Origin: DASRDU01 sp035652435 | Lineage (GTDB): Bacteria > Acidobacteriota > Blastocatellia > RBC074 | Reading direction: 5' to 3' | DNA length: 64,000 nt | Assembly: GCA_035652435.1 (NCBI GenBank) | Contig: DASRDU010000129.1 | Span: forward strand, 62,001-126,000 | Shown: in pieces, positions 9,469 to 17,619 of the stretch | Layout: every line of letters begins with the position of its first letter | Position numbering within the stretch: the first letter of the stretch is position 1 | Notes under the pieces: model-generated | The model's database searches: none | What the model was told of the DNA's origin: nothing | Seen by the model: the letters and a program-made list of their open reading frames with translations, nothing else | Position numbers and translations under genes: made by a program

Positions 9469-10212
9469 TCAATCCGGGATGTAACGCGGCAGTTCCGGCA
9501 GCAGCTGATTGACGAAATCCATGCCCTCTTTCAGCGCCGCCTCTTCGCCCGCAGCACCCTCATTAATCGGCAGCATCACGCGCACCAGTGCGCCGTCAGT
9601 CCGCTGGCGCGTGACCGCGTCCTTCACCGTGTAGATCATGCCCCAGTACTCACTCGCTACGGCGCGGCCACGCCCCTGATACCAGTAGAGCGTCAGCATC
9701 CGCGCGTTGTCCTTGGTGATGACGAACTGATTGATCAGGCCCTGACCGGCGGAGGGCGCGGCAGTGACGCCCAGGCTCGCGCGCCGCTCCATCACCCACC
9801 CGGCCCCGGGCAGACAGTTCTGCGGCGAATGGTAGGTGCTGCCGTTGCGCTGGCTGGCGAAATAGCCGATGAAGAGAAACGCCGGCAGGCCCTGGGTATT
9901 GAGGTATGTGCGTTGCAGGTAGTCGTCAGGTTTGAGAACTTCCAGGGTGCGCGCGTCGAGGGTTTCGGTCTCTTTCTCACGCCATGAGCCGAGTTGTTTT
10001 GGCAGCCCTTCGAGCGCGGCGCGCGGGGGGACTTTCTCCTGCTCGCGGGCCTGCACCAAGTAATTGACCCAGGTGCCCGCGAGCAGCAGGAAAACCAGCA
10101 TTGAGGCGAAGGCGAGGTTCTTTTTCATCACGGATTCCCGCGCCTCAGTGCCCGGGATGCGGGCCACTACGGTGCGGCTGAGTTCGGATTCTTTTCTCAA
10201 ACTCGGGGTCAT
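9469..10212 (-). CDS. epsI: EpsI-family exosortase-associated protein
   Basis: A 247-aa protein with an N-terminal membrane segment (after 'MKKNLAFASMLVFLLLAG') and a periplasmic domain carrying the EpsI-type segments 'GYFASQRNGSTYHSPQNCLPG' and 'LYWYQGRGR'. EpsI (PF11984) is found next to, or fused to, exosortases and takes part in exopolysaccharide or protein-sorting loci. Here it is a separate gene just downstream of the exosortase. The start is uncertain: the ATG at 10212 or the internal ATG at 10128, which would begin directly at the signal anchor. No strong ribosome site favours either one. Confidence 0.85.
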   Translation of the reverse strand: MTPSLRKESELSRTVVARIPGTEARESVMKKNLAFASMLVFLLLAGTWVNYLVQAREQEKVPPRAALEGLPKQLGSWREKETETLDARTLEVLKPDDYLQRTYLNTQGLPAFLFIGYFASQRNGSTYHSPQNCLPGAGWVMERRASLGVTAAPSAGQGLINQFVITKDNARMLTLYWYQGRGRAVASEYWGMIYTVKDAVTRQRTDGALVRVMLPINEGAAGEEAALKEGMDFVNQLLPELPRYIPD

Positions 10213-10249
10213 GGGAGAGCCGGATAAGGTTGATGATTACTCGTCCCGG

Positions 10250-11182
10250 TCAGACACTCTGAACACGCCTTCGGCGAAACAGCCGCTCGGCAAAATTCAT
10301 CAGCCGCGATATTGCCATAATCAGCAACAGCGCGACGACGAAAATCAGCCAGCCGGAAAACCCGTGCATAAAACCTTCCGCCGCTTCGGGCCCCCACCGG
10401 TTCGCCATCAGCCCGGTGCCGGCGACGCGCGCCGCGTTGGCGATGATCGCGACCGGGACGACGGCGGCCACGATCGCGATCCGCCGCCACCACTTCTTCT
10501 CGGTGAAATAAGCCCACGTTACGGCTAGCGTCGTGAGCGTCATGAGCGAACGGATGCCGCTGCACGCCTCGACCACCTGCAGCTTCATGCTCGCCAGTTC
10601 GATGACGTTGCCTTCGCGCAGCGCCGGGATTCCGAACTGGCGAATCGCCCACGTCGCGTAATCCGAGGCGATCAGTTGCAGCGGGAAGGCGATCCTGTTG
10701 AAGATGGTGGTCGGGATCGGGATCGCCAGCAGGAAAAGCCCGATGGGGAAGGCCAGCAGACGCAGGTGCCGCCAACCACCGAAGTAGAGCGTCAGCCCGG
10801 CGAGCGCGACGACGAACGAGACGCGCGAGACGTAATAAATCGCCCCCACCAGACCGGCGACAAGCAGCAGGACGGCGGCCAGCATAGTCACGCTGCCGGC
10901 CAGGCGCCGGGGCTGGTCCGCCAAAGTGAGCAGGCGATCCCGGTTCGTCCAGATGATGTATCCGCTGATGAAAGGGATGAGAAAGCCGTGCGAGTAGTTA
11001 TCATCAACCCACCAGTCCTGAATGAGCCGCCCGAGGACTCCGCCGTAGAGCCACAGCAACGCCAGCCCAATCGCCCCCGCTCGCAGCAACCCTGTTGAAT
11101 CACGATTGACTTCCTGCACGACGCTCCTGTCGGTCGGGGGCAGACCGTTTGCTCCGGCGGCGAAAATAACGATTTTTGTCAC
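10250..11182 (-). CDS. Exosortase (XrtA-like membrane transpeptidase)
   Basis: A 310-aa multi-pass membrane protein of the exosortase family, which cleaves and transfers proteins bearing a PEP-CTERM-type tail. The catalytic triad is visible: Cys207 in EACSGIRSL, Arg252 in NAARV and His273 in HGFSGW. Also typical are 'WWVDDNYSHGFLIP' near the N-terminus and 'FPIGLFLLAIPIPTTIFN'. The EpsI-like gene follows in the same direction. The annotated start is a GTG without a clear ribosome site. A GTG at 11119 preceded by AGGAG is an alternative and would give a protein 21 residues shorter. No protein in this window carries a recognisable PEP-CTERM tail, so its substrates lie elsewhere. Confidence 0.9.
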   Translation of the reverse strand: MTKIVIFAAGANGLPPTDRSVVQEVNRDSTGLLRAGAIGLALLWLYGGVLGRLIQDWWVDDNYSHGFLIPFISGYIIWTNRDRLLTLADQPRRLAGSVTMLAAVLLLVAGLVGAIYYVSRVSFVVALAGLTLYFGGWRHLRLLAFPIGLFLLAIPIPTTIFNRIAFPLQLIASDYATWAIRQFGIPALREGNVIELASMKLQVVEACSGIRSLMTLTTLAVTWAYFTEKKWWRRIAIVAAVVPVAIIANAARVAGTGLMANRWGPEAAEGFMHGFSGWLIFVVALLLIMAISRLMNFAERLFRRRRVQSV

Positions 11183-11451
11183 CGCCCGGTTGCGGAATTT
11201 GGCATTCGCGCTGCGACCGGCAGGCTGTAATCACGCAACGCGGGCATCACCTTAACAGAAAAATCACGCCGGGAAAACCACTGCCGCCACAACCTGAGAC
11301 TTCAACCCAAACTTCACGAAACACTTCCAGGGCGATGATGAAGTTTCACTCCGCGCCCGAGATAAGGCCGCGCGCAACCAGAATGACCGAGGCCCCCGGA
11401 TGGCACGCGGCTTGTAAAGATACCTGGCGTGTGAGTTTGATGTGCTTTGCA

Positions 11452-11498
11452 GCCGGTATCGTCCACCTTACCAGACCAGTCCGGCAGACGATACCGGC
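11452..11498. repeat. Perfect 12-bp inverted repeat with 23-base loop
   Basis: GCCGGTATCGTC at 11452-11463 pairs exactly with GACGATACCGGC at 11487-11498. No T-run follows, so a simple terminator is unlikely. It could be a leader RNA structure or a spaced operator. Confidence 0.6.
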
Positions 11499-11581
11499 CG
11501 CTTGTTTCATTCGCTCTTTTATTCAGTCATATTTGCTTTACCAGCTCGGACGAAGAAGCTTTGGCTGTTTCGTTCGTCACG

Positions 11582-11618
11582 TGCGGCGTAGTCGGAACGG
11601 GGCACTGGCTACGCCGCA
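11582..11618. repeat. Perfect 10-bp inverted repeat with 17-base loop
   Basis: TGCGGCGTAG at 11582-11591 pairs exactly with CTACGCCGCA at 11609-11618. It lies about 85 bases after the previous hairpin and in the same long untranslated stretch upstream of the lyase-like gene. Confidence 0.55.
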
Positions 11619-12076
11619 TTCACGTTTCTGCTCCGAATAAGCATCCGAGTTCCACCGACAAAGGCAACCTCGCAGCGATGCGAAGACGCAGATTTCGAGT
11701 CTCAGTCCGGACTTGTTCCGGCGCCGAGACGGTCGAATGACCGAAGTGGAAACTGTCTGGACGACGGCTCGCACGTTACCGGGCCGCGCCAGAGTACGAG
11801 CGCAACCGAAAAAGCAATGCCGGCCGAAAGAAATCTGATCGCAACCTGACAGGGAGATTCACCGTCATCCGGACGCTGAGATTCCCTTTTCGCATTTTCA
11901 GGCTGGCACGTCAAAGTCCGACCCCGGAACTTTCAATCCTCCCTTCGTTGCGCCCTGTCACCTCCACCACGACCGCCTGCCATCCCCTGACGCGCGCCTC
12001 GTCGCGCCGTCAGTAGGCCGCAGCTACGTCATCCGACAGCCTGTCATCGTCCGGGACTCGCCCAGGAACCAGCGCG

Positions 12077-15000
12077 ATGTCTGACAGGTTTGCTCCATTC
12101 ACCCCGTTACCGACCTCGTTCAGCCGGCAGCGGAAGCCAACAGGCAACAGGCGCCGGGCAGAATCAATTGCCCGGCGAGGCGGCTGGCTCCGGGCCCTGC
12201 TTCCGGCGGCGATCATTTCGTTTTGCGTCGTCTCTGCCTCACTGGCGCAATCGCCCGGCCTGAGCATCCCGATCAAAGTAAACAGCGCTTCCCTGCCAGT
12301 CACCATCGGCGTGCCGCTCGGCGAGGCCGCGGACGTGCGCGACGCGGCGCAACTCGGCGTGACTGACCCGAATGGAGCGCCCGTGCCCGCGCAAATGCGC
12401 GTGCTGGCGCGGTGGCGCGGCGCGGCCACGGATACCAGCAAGCCGATCAAATGGGTGCTGGTTGATTTCAAACCTTCAGTCACTGGTTCATACCGGCTCA
12501 CGAGAGTATCGGCTCAGGCCACGCCGCCTGTTCTTTCGGTCAGCAGTTCGGCCGACAAAATTCTCGTCACCACGTCACGTCTCGGCCTTGAAGTGTCAGG
12601 GCAGGGCAACTCCCTGATCACGGGCTTCCGGCTGGATGGAACCAGTCAGCTCCGCGCGCCGGTGACGGTGAGCGCCACGGTGCCGCGCGGCGGGGTGGTG
12701 GTGAGGATGGGCAGCAGCAGTGAAGCACTGTACCTGAATGACGCCAGCCTGCTCAATCCCGGCGAGATGGTGCGCTTCGAACACCGCGCGAATCTGACGT
12801 GGGAGACGGCAGGCTTCACCAGGCTCTATGTCAACGATGCGACCCTGCTCCCGGGTCACCGCTACCTGCTCGACGAAGGCACGCCGCGTCAGGAAGAGGT
12901 AATGGTGAGCGCCTCTGCGGATGGGCAGCTGACGTATGACGCCCCGCTCAAATTTAATCACCCCGCCGGCTCGACGATCCGTGATCTGACGGTCGAGCAG
13001 GACACGGCGACCATCAAATCAATTTCGGGCCAGCTCGTGCAATTCGCCGCGCCGCTCAAACAGACACACTCAACTAAAGAGCGGCTGAACGTCATCAGTC
13101 AGGGCGGCAATTCGCCGGTGACTGCTTCTGCCGTCATTGACCATGCGTCAGTCGAAGAGGCCGGCTCGCTCCGCACGGTCATTCGACAGGACGGGCATTT
13201 TGTTTCCGCGACGCCGGGGATCGTCGGGCGGGTGTTGCCCGATGTCAGCTTCACCGCACGTTACTACATTTATGCCGACCAGCCGTTCATCCGCGTGCGC
13301 CTGCGGCTCGTCAATCACGGGACGTATGGGTACGGCGCGGATCGCGCGCAGCAGCCCCCCTTCGCGCAGCACGCGCTCGTCCGCAGCCTCTCCGCCTTCT
13401 TCCCGACCGTGAGCGCGGGCTCGGGCAGTCTCAGTGTTCTCACCGCCGCCGACGCTCACGCTCGGGTGGCGGCCAGGCAGAGCGGCGCCACGCTCGCCGC
13501 CGGGGCCTTTGAGATTTCGGCCCCCGAATTCGCCGAGAACTTTCCGAAGGCGATGAGCGCGAATTCGGGCGGGCTGCGTTTCGACCTGCTGCCCGACGTG
13601 GGCAGCGATCATAACTTTGAGGGCGGGCGCGCAAAGACGACGGATTTTTACCTCGGCAGGCAGACGGGCGCGGCGATGGCGCTGACCAGTTCGTCCGCGG
13701 CCACACTCGACCCGGCTTACATGGCGAAAACCGGCGCCGTCCGCCCGGCCATGATCGAGCGACGTGCCTGGTCGCAGGTTTACCAGCAGGACGCCGAACT
13801 CGGCGAGGCGGCTGCCTCAGCCGAGCGGCTCTTCGCCTCGGCTTACGCCGTAGAGGCCTGCGAAGGCGACAGCCACCAGCCGCCGCAATCGATCTTTGAA
13901 TACCGGCTGCGCGGCGAGTACGGCGAGCATTTCGGCTGGCAGAATTTCGGCGACCTGGCGTGGGGCGATGGCTACGACAATCTGCATTACGACCTGCCGT
14001 ACCAGCTGCTGCGCGAACACCTGCGCACAGGCGACGCGCGGGCCTGGCAGATCGGCAGCGAGATGGCGCGTTACCGCGCCGACTGGGGCCATTACCACGC
14101 GGACGATTACTGGGACAGCTGGCACGCGCTCAACCTGCGTGGCCTGTCCTTCTATGAAAAAGGGGCGCACGGCAGTTACCGCGAACCGGTCTTCTCGCAC
14201 CACTGGATCGAGGGCCTGTGGCTTTACTGGGCGCTCACCGGCGACGAGGCGGTTCACGAATCGGCGGTGGAAGCGGGCGACGCCGTGGAGCGATTCAACT
14301 TCACTTACGATAACGTGCTGAGCTGGAACGAGCCCCGGATGGCCGGCTGGCCCGCGCTCGCGATGGTCGTCGCGTGGCGTTACAGCGGCGACCTCCGTTA
14401 CCTCGTTAAAGCGCGCGACCTCGTTTACCTGCTCATGCAGACCGAAGAGGATTTCGGGCGCAAGGGCTATTACAGTGCCGGCAACGACGCGATACAGCCG
14501 CTGATGTGGAGCGGCTACTCGCAGCTCGGCGTGATCGAGTTCTGGCGCGAAACCGGCGACCAGCGCGTGGCCGCGTTCATCGTGCGCGTCGCCGACTGGG
14601 TACTCGGCAAAGGCGGGCTCTCCCCCGTGCTGCTCGGCGGTGAGCGGCTGGTTGACGGCAGCTATCGCCCGCTCGGGACATCAATCTACTGGACGCCCGA
14701 TAAGCCCGGTGAAAATGTGATCACCGGTCTGGGGATGATGCATCTGCCGGTGTTGACCACGGCCGCACGCATCACCAACCGCGACGACCTGCGCCGGCGC
14801 GCGCGCCAGCTCTTCCGCGACGTCACCTTCTACCGCGATTTCGCAGAAGGCCCGCTCCCGCCAGCCAGCCGGTCAACCATCAATTTCCGCTCGTCTTATT
14901 TCGCGGCCTCGTCCCCGAAAATTTACGGCCAGACCGGCTTGGCAATAGCCGATTACCTGGCGGAACTGAACGGCTCGATTACGCTCGCGCAGGCCGTGCC

Positions 15001-16846
15001 CGCGCTGCCCGCGCCGAAGCCCGTTTCGACGCCGATCACCCCGAACCCCACGACGCCGGTCTCGTGCCTCGGCACCATGGCTTTTTCGGGCCTGACCAAC
15101 GTGGCGCTGCACCGCCCGGCCTCGGCTTCGAGCGTGCATCTGTGGGGCGACGCGACCGACGTGCCCGGCGCGGCCAACGACGGGCTGATGGAGGTCCCTG
15201 ATGGGCGCCACTCGCTCTGGCATTCGGAATCGAACACCAGGCGGCTCGAATGGTGGCAGGTGGATCTGGAACAGCCCACCCGCATCAGCGGCCTCGAAAT
15301 TCTCTTCCGCACCGACATGAGTCAGGCCAACACGCGCCGCAACTTTGAAGTGCGCGCCTCCAACGACCCGACCTTTGCGACTTCGACGCTGCTCGCCGCA
15401 CAGGGGCCCGAGCCGCACCCGTTCCGTCAGGCGTGGCAGGCCAGAGTCAGCGACGCCAACACGTACCGTTACGTCCGCGTGCGCAAGACCGGCATTGATG
15501 CCGACGAATACGGCGAAGAGTATTTCAACCTCTCCGAAGTGCGCGTCTATGCGGCCGAGTCGAACGCGAGCTATACGGGCTCTTCCACCGACCCGATTTC
15601 TGTGGCCGAACTGAGGTCGAAGACGGTGATGGTGGGGCAGACGCTCAGCTTCACGCTGATGAAAAACAGCCCGTGCGGGCAGCCGGTCAGACACACCGTT
15701 TACGGCCTGCCGAAGAACGCCGCCTTTGACGGCGACACGGGCGCTTTCACGTTCACGCCGTCGGACGAGCAGGCCGATCAGATGTATCAGGTCTCCTTCC
15801 GCTCGGGCGACGCGAGTTCCGAGATCACGACCAGACTCGACATCGCCGTGATCCGGCCGGGAGCGCCGCGCGTCACGATGCTCGCCCCGGCCGGGGCCGC
15901 GCGTCTGGTGATGAACGAGACCGCGCTGGTTTCGTGGGCGACCGAGGCGACGTCGCCGGTCACGAAATATCAGGTCAGGCTTTCGACCGACGGGGGCGCG
16001 ACCTGGCCCCGGCTGATCGCCGAACTGCCGGGCACTGCGCAGCAGTTCGCGTGGAAAATCCCAGACTCGTCGCCGGAACTGCGCAGGTCGCTGGTGAGAC
16101 TGATGGTGACGGCGATTGATTCAAACAATCGCATCGGGATTGACTGCACGCATGAAGATTTGCAGGTCGCCGCCTCGATGACCGTCACGTCCTCTGCCAG
16201 TTATCGCCGCGAGACGCTGGCCGCGGGCGCAATCTGCACGGCCTTCGGCGGCGAACTGACCGGCGACGGCACGGCGGTGGCCGACCGGCTGCCGCTACCT
16301 TACGAAATTCGCGGGACCAGAGTGCTGATTACCGACAGCCAGGGCCGGCAGTTCCAGGCCCCGCTCTTCTACACCAGCCAGTACCAGATCAACTTTCTGC
16401 TGCCCGAAGAGGCGGCGCCGGGCGAGGCCGTCGCGACCGTCATCTCCTCGACCGGTGAGGTTTCCGAAACGAGGATCAACGTGGTCGCGGTCGCGCCCGC
16501 ACTCTTCACCGCCGACGCGAGCGGCGGGGGCGAGGCCGTGATGATCTCGACGACCGACGGCGCGCGTTACGAAGCGGGTGCCGTGAAACAGGTCCCTGGC
16601 CGCGACGTTTACGTCGTACTGTTCGGCACGGGCTGGCGCGGCGCGAACGCCGGAGTGAAAACCCCGGTCACGGTCGAAATCAATAACGTCACGGTGCCCG
16701 TCCTCTATGCCGACAGGCAGCCGGGATACGCCGGGCTCGATCAGATCAACTTCCTGCTGCCGCGCAATCTGCCGGCGGGGGCGCATTCACTGGCCGTCAG
16801 AGTCGGCGGCCTCGTGAGCAACACAACGGTGATCCGCGTCTACTGA
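12077..16846 (+). CDS. Giant secreted polysaccharide-lyase-like protein with discoidin, Ig-like and TIGR03437-type domains
   Basis: A 1589-aa exported protein with a signal segment at about 38-58 (ending SLAQ). Residues 60-590 look like a beta-rich RIFT-barrel region as in PcRGLX/YetA-type exo-rhamnogalacturonan lyases. Residues 605-966 resemble an alpha/alpha barrel rich in Trp, Tyr and His ('WGHYHADDYWDSWHALNLRG'). Residues 995-1160 are a discoidin/F5-8C carbohydrate-binding module ('LTNVALHRPASASS', 'WWQVDLEQP'). Residues 1190-1260 are a putative Ig module, and 1262-1365 another containing 'LSTDGGATW'. Residues 1368-1589 match the Solibacter-type TIGR03437 C-terminal domain ('YQINFLLPEEAAPGEA', 'LDQINFLLPRNLPAGAHSL'). 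A role in plant polysaccharide breakdown is likely, but the substrate and fold assignments come from motif reading only. Confidence 0.8.
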   Translation: MSDRFAPFTPLPTSFSRQRKPTGNRRRAESIARRGGWLRALLPAAIISFCVVSASLAQSPGLSIPIKVNSASLPVTIGVPLGEAADVRDAAQLGVTDPNGAPVPAQMRVLARWRGAATDTSKPIKWVLVDFKPSVTGSYRLTRVSAQATPPVLSVSSSADKILVTTSRLGLEVSGQGNSLITGFRLDGTSQLRAPVTVSATVPRGGVVVRMGSSSEALYLNDASLLNPGEMVRFEHRANLTWETAGFTRLYVNDATLLPGHRYLLDEGTPRQEEVMVSASADGQLTYDAPLKFNHPAGSTIRDLTVEQDTATIKSISGQLVQFAAPLKQTHSTKERLNVISQGGNSPVTASAVIDHASVEEAGSLRTVIRQDGHFVSATPGIVGRVLPDVSFTARYYIYADQPFIRVRLRLVNHGTYGYGADRAQQPPFAQHALVRSLSAFFPTVSAGSGSLSVLTAADAHARVAARQSGATLAAGAFEISAPEFAENFPKAMSANSGGLRFDLLPDVGSDHNFEGGRAKTTDFYLGRQTGAAMALTSSSAATLDPAYMAKTGAVRPAMIERRAWSQVYQQDAELGEAAASAERLFASAYAVEACEGDSHQPPQSIFEYRLRGEYGEHFGWQNFGDLAWGDGYDNLHYDLPYQLLREHLRTGDARAWQIGSEMARYRADWGHYHADDYWDSWHALNLRGLSFYEKGAHGSYREPVFSHHWIEGLWLYWALTGDEAVHESAVEAGDAVERFNFTYDNVLSWNEPRMAGWPALAMVVAWRYSGDLRYLVKARDLVYLLMQTEEDFGRKGYYSAGNDAIQPLMWSGYSQLGVIEFWRETGDQRVAAFIVRVADWVLGKGGLSPVLLGGERLVDGSYRPLGTSIYWTPDKPGENVITGLGMMHLPVLTTAARITNRDDLRRRARQLFRDVTFYRDFAEGPLPPASRSTINFRSSYFAASSPKIYGQTGLAIADYLAELNGSITLAQAVPALPAPKPVSTPITPNPTTPVSCLGTMAFSGLTNVALHRPASASSVHLWGDATDVPGAANDGLMEVPDGRHSLWHSESNTRRLEWWQVDLEQPTRISGLEILFRTDMSQANTRRNFEVRASNDPTFATSTLLAAQGPEPHPFRQAWQARVSDANTYRYVRVRKTGIDADEYGEEYFNLSEVRVYAAESNASYTGSSTDPISVAELRSKTVMVGQTLSFTLMKNSPCGQPVRHTVYGLPKNAAFDGDTGAFTFTPSDEQADQMYQVSFRSGDASSEITTRLDIAVIRPGAPRVTMLAPAGAARLVMNETALVSWATEATSPVTKYQVRLSTDGGATWPRLIAELPGTAQQFAWKIPDSSPELRRSLVRLMVTAIDSNNRIGIDCTHEDLQVAASMTVTSSASYRRETLAAGAICTAFGGELTGDGTAVADRLPLPYEIRGTRVLITDSQGRQFQAPLFYTSQYQINFLLPEEAAPGEAVATVISSTGEVSETRINVVAVAPALFTADASGGGEAVMISTTDGARYEAGAVKQVPGRDVYVVLFGTGWRGANAGVKTPVTVEINNVTVPVLYADRQPGYAGLDQINFLLPRNLPAGAHSLAVRVGGLVSNTTVIRVY

Positions 16847-16971
16847 TCACCGGTTCCGGGCTTGAAATCCTCCATCAGGACAGGGCAGGTCTGAGGCGGG
16901 GATTTCGAGGGGAGCGCGTCGTACTATGGGCAGGCGGCGCGCTCTTTTATTTAAGGCAAAAGTAAAAAGGT

Positions 16972-17044
16972 AAAAGGCAAAAGTCAGAATGCCGAGTGGC
17001 GCCGGGATTGACCAGGGTCGCCCTTCTTTCTGACTTTGCCTTTT
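16972..17044. repeat. Long imperfect hairpin, copy 1 of a dispersed AAGGCAAAAGTCAGAA repeat
   Basis: AAAAGGCAAAAGTCAGAA at 16972-16989 pairs, with one bulged base, with TTCTGACTTTGCCTTTT at 17028-17044. The flanks (A-rich before, TTTCACTTTTTC after) extend the pairing weakly. It sits between the convergent lyase-like and zinc-ribbon genes, where a bidirectional terminator is expected. Related copies lie near 33474-33555 and 51874-51916. Confidence 0.65.
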
Positions 17045-17062
17045 CACTTTTTCCCTTGCCCG

Positions 17063-17599
17063 TTATGCGAATTTGGCCGCGAAGTAGAACAGGAGCAGTA
17101 GCAGGACGAAGCCCAGCAGGAGCAGTGAGGTCACGATGACCAGGTGGTTGTGCCGGGGATTGACTGTCGCGGGAAAGGCGCGGGTGAAGAATGCCTTGCT
17201 GTTACCATCGCGGGCGGCAACGGCGGCTTTGCGGGGGGGGAGATTTTTTGAAGCTTCGACTCCGGAGTGATCGTGTCTGAGCGCCGGCTGCGGCGGGCGA
17301 GTCCTGGAGGCTTCAGCCGATGAGGGCTCAAAAAGCGTGCGCTGTTCGGCCCTGTTTCGCGCCCGCACGCTCTCGCCCGGCACTACGGGGACGACCGCCG
17401 TATGGTCGCCCGAGGGGTCCCTGATTTCCACCGTGGTTGAAAAATCGTCGGGTCGGGGCGAGGCCGCGCGCTTTTCTTCGACCGGCTGCGGAGCCGGAGG
17501 CGGCGGGGCCGCATTGAAACGCTGTCGCACGAGGGAGCCGCACCCGTTGCAGAATCGCGCCGTGTCTCTGATCTGCTTTCCGCATTCCTGACAAAACAT
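17063..17599 (-). CDS. Zinc-ribbon protein with C-terminal membrane anchor
   Basis: A 178-aa protein. Residues 1-22 form a zinc ribbon with two CxxC knuckles (CQEC and CNGC). A long Pro/Arg/Ala-rich, probably disordered linker follows. The C-terminus is one hydrophobic helix ('VIVTSLLLLGFVLLLLLFYF'), giving a tail-anchored topology with the ribbon in the cytoplasm. Its function is unknown. It lies 20 bases after the thioredoxin-fold gene in the same direction, so the two are probably cotranscribed. Confidence 0.75.
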   Translation of the reverse strand: MFCQECGKQIRDTARFCNGCGSLVRQRFNAAPPPPAPQPVEEKRAASPRPDDFSTTVEIRDPSGDHTAVVPVVPGESVRARNRAEQRTLFEPSSAEASRTRPPQPALRHDHSGVEASKNLPPRKAAVAARDGNSKAFFTRAFPATVNPRHNHLVIVTSLLLLGFVLLLLLFYFAAKFA

Positions 17600-17619
17600 A
17601 GCCGTCGGTGATCAGTGGA

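Larger units (their letters stand above)
11183..12076. other. 894-bp intergenic region without a convincing gene
   Basis: Short frames occur on both strands, but none shows a recognisable domain, codon pattern or ribosome site. The region holds two perfect inverted repeats (11452-11498 and 11582-11618). It presumably contains the promoters of the divergent exosortase and lyase-like genes. Confidence 0.6.

Noticed and set aside
11176..11640. 154-aa open frame in the long intergenic gap
   Set aside because: Composition is unlike a protein, it crosses one hairpin arm pair and part of another, and no homology or ribosome site is evident.
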